From Spirogloea muscicola (taxonomy: Eukaryota > Streptophyta > Zygnematophyceae > Spirogloeales > Spirogloeaceae): 64,000 nt of DNA. Location of the stretch: the NCBI GenBank assembly GCA_009602725.1, contig WELB01000010.1:756965-820964 (forward strand), in the 5' to 3' direction. The position numbers and the translations under genes are program-made. The notes under the pieces were generated by a model that was given only the letters and a program-made list of their open reading frames with translations, searched no databases and was not told the origin of the DNA. Positions 57,259 to 64,000 of this stretch are shown here, in pieces (within the stretch, counting starts at the first letter, position 1; every line of letters starts with the position of its first letter).

Positions 57259-60200
57259 GTGCAAACTAAAGAAGACGGAAAGACGTCGCTCAGTCTCGCT
57301 CGCTCGCTCGCCACCCTGCGAGTCAGCCGGCCGCATTGGCTCTGCCGCCGGTCAGCCCTGCCCTGCAGCATCTCCGGCAGCGCCGGCGGCGGCGGCGGCG
57401 ACGGCGGCGGCGGCGGCGCGGGCGGACTGCCGGCGGCGGCCGCCGCCCTCGTCACCGCCGCCGTGCTCGCCGGGCACGGCTCCCGCCTCTGCTCTGCGAC
57501 GCTCCAGACACCTGTGAGCCTCCGACAGTCCTTGTGCCAAGCTCAGGACGGACGCAGTTGGCGTGGCTGCCACGGTTCGATGCTCGCCTTGCGCCAGTGC
57601 CGCAGCGCTCATTCTTGCGGGGCGGGCCGCCGTTCAGGTGGCTTTTGACGGGCAGCTGAAGGACCTCCAATGGGTCGGGGCCGACGACAAGGTGCAGTCA
57701 GTCGGAAGGCAACCGGCATTGCCAACGGAGGCCTCGTTGCAGGAGTTGCTGAAGCCCTGCCGGGACTGTCCATGGCTTGGCCACAGCTATGAGCGCGCAG
57801 CCTAACGGACGCAGAAGCGTCACTTGTGCTGCACGTCGTTCATGTGTGCGGCGGGCAGGTCGTCTTCGCCGTGACGGATACTGGCCACCTCTGGAGGTCC
57901 ACGGACGGCGGCACGACATGGACCGACCAAGTTGAGGAGGGCAAGGTGACCCCCAGCTTCGTTGGGCACCTTGAGTGGCTTCTCGTTAGGTGCTGCGTGG
58001 CAGCAGCAGTCACATTGTCGGGTGATCGCCACGACTTGCTGCTCTTGGAGGCATCCCAGCGACATAGCATGACTCACTGTCCTATCTGACGTGCTTGCTC
58101 CTCAGCTGGAGGGGGCCGTGGACCGTCCTGAGCCCAAAGGGTAGGCTGCTGCGACTTGGTAGCACTCATGGCTTTGCCAGCACTAGGATCTCTGTAGCAA
58201 GTCCATGGGCCAGCTGCACCTCAAGTCGCTACAATGCTGTGCTGCACGCTGCAGCAAAGGGCAGCTTTGGAGCTCAAGCATCGATTCATTCTTGGCCCAT
58301 CATTGATCCTTGAAACTCTGCAAGAAGTTTTACTTCTGGAAGTGGTACTGTATGTCGGGAAGACATCGTTTCTTACAGGCAACAGAGTTGATGTACCATG
58401 ACAAGTGGCGCCAAGTCCAGGCAGTTGACAGGACTTTGGTGTCTGCAGGACTTATGAAGCAGGCCCAGGGGTGGAAATGCTACTCTCGCATCCTGGCGAT
58501 CCTTCCAAGGTATGCTGCAGAGTTTGTCTGCAGTGATCGCAGATTGCAACCAAGCCCCGGCATCTTGATAGCATCTGAGTATGGAGCCCCATGAAAATCT
58601 TGCAGATCTTCCTTCAGGGATCGACAGATACGCACTGGATCAGCAGAGACCGCGGTATGTCGAGCCTTCACTCATCCCAAGAGGCACTATTGGGTGCAGG
58701 CAGGAAGTCCTGGCTGTGTTGGGTCGGGGTTTGGATGGCATTGTGCAATCACTCTTTGCTTGTCGATTTGTCTGGAGACGCAGAAAGAGTCTCATGCCAC
58801 CTTCTCAGATGGCCAGCAGCCTGGATAAGGTGGTGAGATTGTCAGCTGGCAATCTGACAAGGTGCTCATTGTCTACAGGCCAAACCTACACGAAGGTGCA
58901 GGGACCAGCTGGTTACATTGGCTTCGTCACCATCCGCATGCATCCAACCGAGACAGACTGGGTATGCCTTCCCCATACCTTTGCTTCTCCCAGACTGCTT
59001 CCTCTGAAGCAGATGCATGGCTCCACATGCAGATCATGGCTTCTCTTGTCAGTCTCCAGACAATAGATTGAGATTGTTGCAGTGTTGACGAGAATCGGTC
59101 CACAAATGACAGATGTTGGTCATAGCCAAGAGGTGGGACTGCTGGTCAAAGGTCTCGGCGGCACACCCAAGCAACTGCGGGGATGATGTGAGTGCTTCCA
59201 GTATTACTTCATCTTGTCCCTCCTTTGATAGTACCTATCTAGCAAATTCTTCTGCACACTGGGTATCAAGCCATAGCTTCGTCTGTTAACAAATTTGACC
59301 AGCGACTGCCTTGGGCAGTGCCAGTCTTGACTAATCTAGCTCCCACTATTAATTCTGCACACATATTACTCAAGATGTGAAGTTGCCACAAAGGTTGAGG
59401 AGGGAGCAGCATTGACCAGACCTAAGATGCATTACCAGCTGACATGTAGCTTATACACCTGTCCACTACGCTGTTTGTCAATATTGCAGCTTTTCGTGAC
59501 CCTTGATTTTGGAGAGAATTGGCAGAACCTAACACTGGCAGCGCAGGTACTGTATAGATCTCGTACTTGTAGGACAAGATGGTCTGGTATTGTACTTTAT
59601 TGTATATCATGTTGACATCGTGACTGGAGAGTTGCAGTGACTGCTTGTCAAGATCGCCATGTGAATTCGTCATCCTGATCACTGAATTTCTGAAAGTTTT
59701 GTAGGGACGAATTCTTGGCTTCACCGACTTTGATTGGGCTTACCATGTTGTAAGTTGCGTCAGAGCATGTCTCAGTGTTGTCAATGATCTTGCCTCATAT
59801 TGTACACAATGGTGATTGTATGCCTTTCCTGCCCTTACAGACGCCTCCTGCAATGTCTGGCTCGCACTGCAACGCACTTGACAGTCATACTTGAGGTGCT
59901 GCTATGTAGCTTCCAGGAAAGGCTGCTCCGGGGGCCAAGCCTCACGAAGAACAGTGGGCTTCCCAGCCAGGGTCTGGCGGTCTGCAAGCTGTTACCAAGG
60001 CAGGTTGCAAAGGCCTACTCTAAGTTGTGCTCTAGATGTGCTCATGTCCCGCTATTGTGGTCAAAGAAGTAAGTGGCATTGCTGCTGCCAGCTTGTTGCT
60101 CTGATCAGCTGTCGTACCTCACGACTTTGATGGTCATGATAATACCTCTAGTGCGTGAGTATCTAAAGCATGTCTACTGTTGGTGCGCAGAAATCTATCA

Positions 60201-63197
60201 TCGCAACAGTGTTTGAGAATCGCAAGGACGTCAGGGATTGGTATGCGAGGGCCAGAGTAATGGGAGGGCTGCTTGGGTGGAGTCCTTACCTTGACTTTGT
60301 CAGGAGCGACGACTTCTTTGCAAGCAAGCACGTGACGGTAGTCTCCGGTGGCAACCAGCTGGAATTTGTCGGCGACTTACTCTTTCTGGTGAGCAAGCTA
60401 AGTCATTCACCACACAGAGACGGAGATTGGGCCCTCTGCTGCAACCACCTTACCAGCATAAGTGCGACTCTTCTTCTGCAAGTCTTCAATGCCGTTGCCC
60501 TGGCGTGCATGTGGGCAGGCTGTGTCAGGCAAGCGCGGACAGGAGGTGCGCCTGAAGATCAGTGCCGACAGGGGATTCTCGTTCACGGACGCCTGCTTCC
60601 CAGTGCCTCTTGCACAGAAGGGCTACAGCGTCGTCGACGTGAACCCCTCAGCAGCTTTTGTCCACGTGGATTATGGTGAGACGGGGGGGCAGGATGGCGG
60701 GGCAGTGCTCGTCAGCGACTCCAGCTTCACGCTCTTCACATGGGCCATGGCCCACATTGGCCGCGCGCAGCTCAGTGCGGCCGTGGACTTTGCTCCCGTA
60801 CAGGTTAGGGAAAGACATTCAGCTGCTGCAGATCTCTACCTTGCATGCTCCAGTCCTCCGTCTGACATCCTCACAGGCACTAACTTTTGCATCTCATTTC
60901 AGTAAGTTGCTGGCTAGTCTTCTTGCTAGCTCAGCATTTGTTTTCCTCCATATACATTGTCTCTGTGTTTGCCTGTGATTAGCATCTGGAGGCAGAGAGT
61001 AGGGACATTGGGTATCCCGCCTTGGCGCAAAAGCTTACAATAGATCTGACTGACTTCGATCAATATAATTCTCTGTACCAGGGCCTTCCCGGTGTGTACA
61101 TTGCCAATCAGTTGATTGGCGACCAAGGATCCCGAGCAGCCGCTGTAAGTCATACTTTGGTGATAATCAGGGAGGAGTTGAGAATTTGCCCTCTACTACT
61201 CACAGTATCACAGGGATTAGGGTATAGGGGATTAGGGTAGGGATTCAGAGGGCCTTCAGTTGGTCGCCGTTGGTCTAGTAGGGCGTAAGTTGGCGACCTT
61301 TGAAGGACTATGAAAAGAAGGGGCATGCCTGCTTCATGACATTTAGGACCTTACTCCTGACACGTGTTTTTATGCTACCTTGTGCAGACTCAAGAAGATA
61401 GTGTTGAGGGAGAACCAGAACCAAGCCAGATCCAGATCGCCAAATCCAAGACACTGATCACCTTCGATAACGGGGCCACCTGGGATGACATAAGAGCTCC
61501 CAAAAGAGACTGCAAAGGGAAGTCAATTGATTGCGATCCTAACAAGGGATGCTTCCTTCATCTCCATGGGTCCTCCAGTTGGGGTGCAGCAGGCTTTGCA
61601 TTCGTCTACTCTCACAAGTCAACCCCAGGCATCATTCTCTCCACTGGAAATGTTGGGCAATACCTGTACGAGGACAACGTGGTCAACACGTACCTGTCCA
61701 GAGATGGTGGCCAGACATGGGAGGAAATCGCCAAGGGGCCCCATGTGTACGAATTTGGTGACTCTGGCGGCGTGATCGTCCTGGCCAAGCATTACATGCA
61801 GGTCAGACGACTACACAGGTCGTAACCTCCCTCAAGTTGGTCAACTCCAGTCAGGTACTTGGGAGTCCTTGCCAATGCGCGTTGGAGTTTGTTGTGCAGG
61901 GCCCCACTAAGGAGATACTGTATTCACTTGATGAGGGCCTCAGCTGGCAGAATTTCACAATTCCAAAACACCAGGACATCACAGTCTACAATATCAGAGT
62001 GGAGCCCGACAATGCAGGCCGCAAGTTTCTCGTCCAGGGTCTGGCTGCTGTGACATCAGATGATCTTGGCTTTGGGGACGAGGAGGCTTTGGATGGGGAC
62101 ATAGAGAGGCAACCTGTCATTCTCCCTTTGGACTTTGAGACCAGCAACGACTTCTATGCACTGTGCGGGAGAAGCGACTACGAGATGTGGTCACTCACAA
62201 TTGACCGCTGCCTCTTAGGCCGCAACATCTCCATGGAACGTCAGGTGAGCCCTCTGAGCCCCTCATTTGCACAATGTTGATTCGTCTGGATGACACTTGC
62301 AGTGCCCGCCTCTCTGAAGCAAAGATGGCTGCCTTGCTATCAGCCCATATTTGTTTGTCACATGTGGTACTGTTTGCAATCGATGTTTGCCTATGCCAGC
62401 GTGAGATGTTGTGAGATGTGAAACCAGCTCACAAACAGGTCGTCCTTATCGTTTTCGCCTAATGAGCTTGTGAACCACATGGACGCAGAATGCCAAAGCA
62501 TGATGTATCCATCCATTCTAGCACTTACTTGACAGCACTGCGGTTGATCAGGTGAGGGAATCCAAGTGCTGGAATGGAAATTCCTACTCAAGGGCAGACC
62601 CTATATGGCAGCCCTGCCCATGCTCCAGATCAGACTTCCAGTGCGATTATGGGTACATGTACAATATGGCAAACGAGAGCAGCCAGGGCTCTCTTGATTG
62701 CATTCCAGTGCCCTGGCTAAAAGACATTGAGGAGAATTGCCCTATACTTGCCCGTGGTGACTATCACTATGGCAAGACACACGAGCGACTTGTGCCGGGA
62801 GACAATTGCACACATGCCGTTATGGACGCCGGCAGCTATACCAACGTGGGAGAGAGCAGGAGCAAATCTGGCTCCTCATGGCTCATCTGGCTGCTCGTCC
62901 TCTTCGGCTTTCTCGCTGCAGCCTTCGCTGGGCTGGTCGTGGCAGCCAACAGAGTGAGCCTGTCAGAGCCTGTCAAGCATTGGATCTGCATCCCATCATA
63001 GTGTCCATACCGAGAGCTCATCGCTGTACTTGGTCCCACATTTGCAGGGGTTGTTGCCAGACAGCTGGCTGCAGAGATTCCCGTATGCCGAGAACCTGAG
63101 ATACCGCAACCTCCGTGGCAACTTTGAGTCACTGGCTGACGACTTTGGCCTGGCTGGGGGAGAGGACGTGTACAATGAGGAGCTTTATAAGCACTGA
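57259..63197 (+). CDS. VPS10/sortilin-type sorting receptor, copy B
   Basis: This is a second VPS10 receptor of 885 predicted residues. Exons, phases agreeing throughout, are 57259-57513, 57638-57691, 57859-57945, 58106-58140, 58449-58509, 58606-58654, 58879-58961, 59113-59187, 59490-59546, 59705-59749, 60191-60388, 60519-60803, 61082-61144, 61388-61801, 61900-62244, 62552-62953 and 63048-63197 (TGA). The start exon has a Gly-rich stretch and a hydrophobic LPAAAAALVTAAVLAG likely to be part of the signal sequence; 57259 is its only in-frame ATG. Beta-propeller blocks are FDGQLKDLQWVGADDK, HLWRSTDGGTTW, IFLQGSTDTHW, TLDFGENWQNLT, GFTDFDWAY, GLPGVYIANQL, NTYLSRDGGQTWEEI and EFGDSGGVIV, then the Cys-rich module (CPCSRSDFQCDYGY). 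A span (WLIWLLVLFGFLAAAFAGLV, about 813-832) precedes a 49-residue tail with a YRNL tyrosine sorting motif. Copy A shares the intron positions with one exception. Confidence 0.92.
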
Positions 63198-63410
63198 CCT
63201 TGCCCTTGGTTAGAAGTTCCAGGTGTGCTGTCACCCAGAATTACCTTGAGCGTGCTTCATTGCATGCCCACCATTTTCACTTGATGCCCTTGCTATCTGC
63301 CCTCTTTCACCAGCCGTGACTTAGGAGGTCAGACGTGTGCTTGCGCAGGCTCTGGAGCTTCTGTATATACTGCTCAATTTGTAGACTTCATGGTTTATGT
63401 CACAAGCTGG

Positions 63411-63779
63411 TTATGCGTCTACAGCATCCTTAAAGGTGCAATTAGACGAGCTGTAATTGTAGCAAGCTAAGAAGAACTCCTCCCTATGAAAGGCAGAAAC
63501 GTTCCCAATTCTTTGTGGCAGGCACCGAGGCTGCCCACAATGATAGTCATATTTGGCAAGAAGCTGAGCAAGAAAGGAGTCAGACTGCTGTGCTGACCTG
63601 CCCCCTGAAGCATCAAGCAATTCTGGCTGTAGCTGTCGTAACATCTCAAAATGACGTGCTGTCTGCTTAGTTGTTGGCACCTCAAATAGCCGCCTCACTG
63701 CACTTTTTGCCGTCCTGTGCTGATCTGTGTCTGTCCTCCTGCCGCCCGGCACATCGTCATATGAGCTACTGCAATGCAA
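63411..63779 (-). CDS. Unassigned minus-strand open frame, possible terminal exon
   Basis: A minus-strand frame is open for 122 codons and ends in a stop at 63411. Its composition looks protein-like (ARHFEMLRQLQPELLDASGG, then REEFFLACYNYSSSNC), but I recognise no family. It could be the last exon of a gene entering from the right, or chance. Overlap with the VPS10 B 3' UTR region is possible. Confidence 0.3.
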   Translation of the reverse strand: MHCSSSYDDVPGGRRTDTDQHRTAKSAVRRLFEVPTTKQTARHFEMLRQLQPELLDASGGRSAQQSDSFLAQLLAKYDYHCGQPRCLPQRIGNVSAFHREEFFLACYNYSSSNCTFKDAVDA

Positions 63780-63871
63780 GTTGGGCTCCTGGGCGAGAAG
63801 TGCGGGACCAAGCAGACGCAGGCAAGTCCAAGTTTCTCAACCTAAAAGAAGGGCATTGTCTGTGATTGCAG

Positions 63872-63932
63872 CGGCATGCTCGGCACAAAGGTGACGCTGG
63901 GGCCCTTTAACAACCTGGTTGTGGATGTCTAA
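63872..63932 (+). CDS. Candidate terminal exon of an unidentified plus-strand gene
   Basis: After a good acceptor (gtgattgcag, ending 63871) a short frame reads GMLGTKVTLGPFNNLVVDV and stops at 63932; AATAAA follows at about 63940. The splice signal, protein-like reading and nearby AATAAA fit a last exon. Upstream exons were not found and the family is unknown. It conflicts in strand with the open frame at 63411-63779, so at most one of them is likely to be real. Confidence 0.3.
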
Positions 63933-64000
63933 GAGCGGCAATAAATGCCAAGTGCGTCCACAGATGGGTGAAGGGGCGTTGCTACACTACTGAAGCCTCA

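Overview
The window is nuclear DNA of a green-lineage eukaryote, most likely a streptophyte (charophyte-grade) alga. The evidence is spliceosomal genes with many short exons, plant-type families (an RSL-class bHLH, a PMR5/TBL wall O-acetyltransferase, a DM13-DOMON-cytochrome b561 protein like Arabidopsis At5g54830, plant-type NOP53 and neurochondrin) and plant telomere-like TTTAGGG motifs. No species can be named from the sequence alone. Gene 5' ends sit in very GC-rich islands, several of which carry assembly gaps (runs of n at 30851-31322 and 46948-47029, single n at 10181, 26749 and 35428).

Layout: 1-1020 is AT-rich and unlike the rest. 1.0-6.8 kb holds repeats and no gene I recognise. 6.8-10.1 kb is NOP53 (minus), divergent from a neurochondrin gene (plus, 10.4-15.4 kb). 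15.4-21.3 kb is repeats, LINE 3'-end remnants and a fragment of organellar LSU rRNA. 21.5-24.9 kb is NOL11 (plus). 26.8-30.0 kb is a TBL/PMR5 gene (plus). 31.4-34.3 kb is an RSL-like bHLH (plus). 34.3-39.3 kb is repeats. 39.3-45.8 kb is a VPS10/sortilin receptor (minus), divergent from the DOMON-b561 gene (plus, 47.0-52.7 kb). 52.7-57.2 kb is a repeat cluster with LINE remnants, a 54-bp perfect inverted repeat, a 37-bp minisatellite and a broken Ty1/copia gag fossil. 57.3-63.2 kb is a second VPS10/sortilin gene (plus). The last 0.8 kb holds two unassigned exon-like pieces.

Functionally, NOP53 and NOL11 both act in the nucleolus in ribosome assembly, and NOL11 has a cluster of telo-box-like motifs upstream. 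The two VPS10 paralogues share almost every intron position and would act as Golgi/endosomal cargo receptors. TBL (wall polysaccharide acetylation) and DOMON-b561 (transmembrane electron transfer) are secretory-membrane proteins, and the bHLH belongs to the family that controls rhizoid and root-hair outgrowth in land plants. Nothing shows that these genes form one pathway. Most intergenic DNA is made of 5'-truncated remnants of one LINE-like lineage, recognisable by a conserved C-terminal peptide ending in LTRGY or LTRNY plus stop. Exon borders were set by hand from GT/GC-AG signals, reading-frame phase and family similarity recalled from memory; no search was run.
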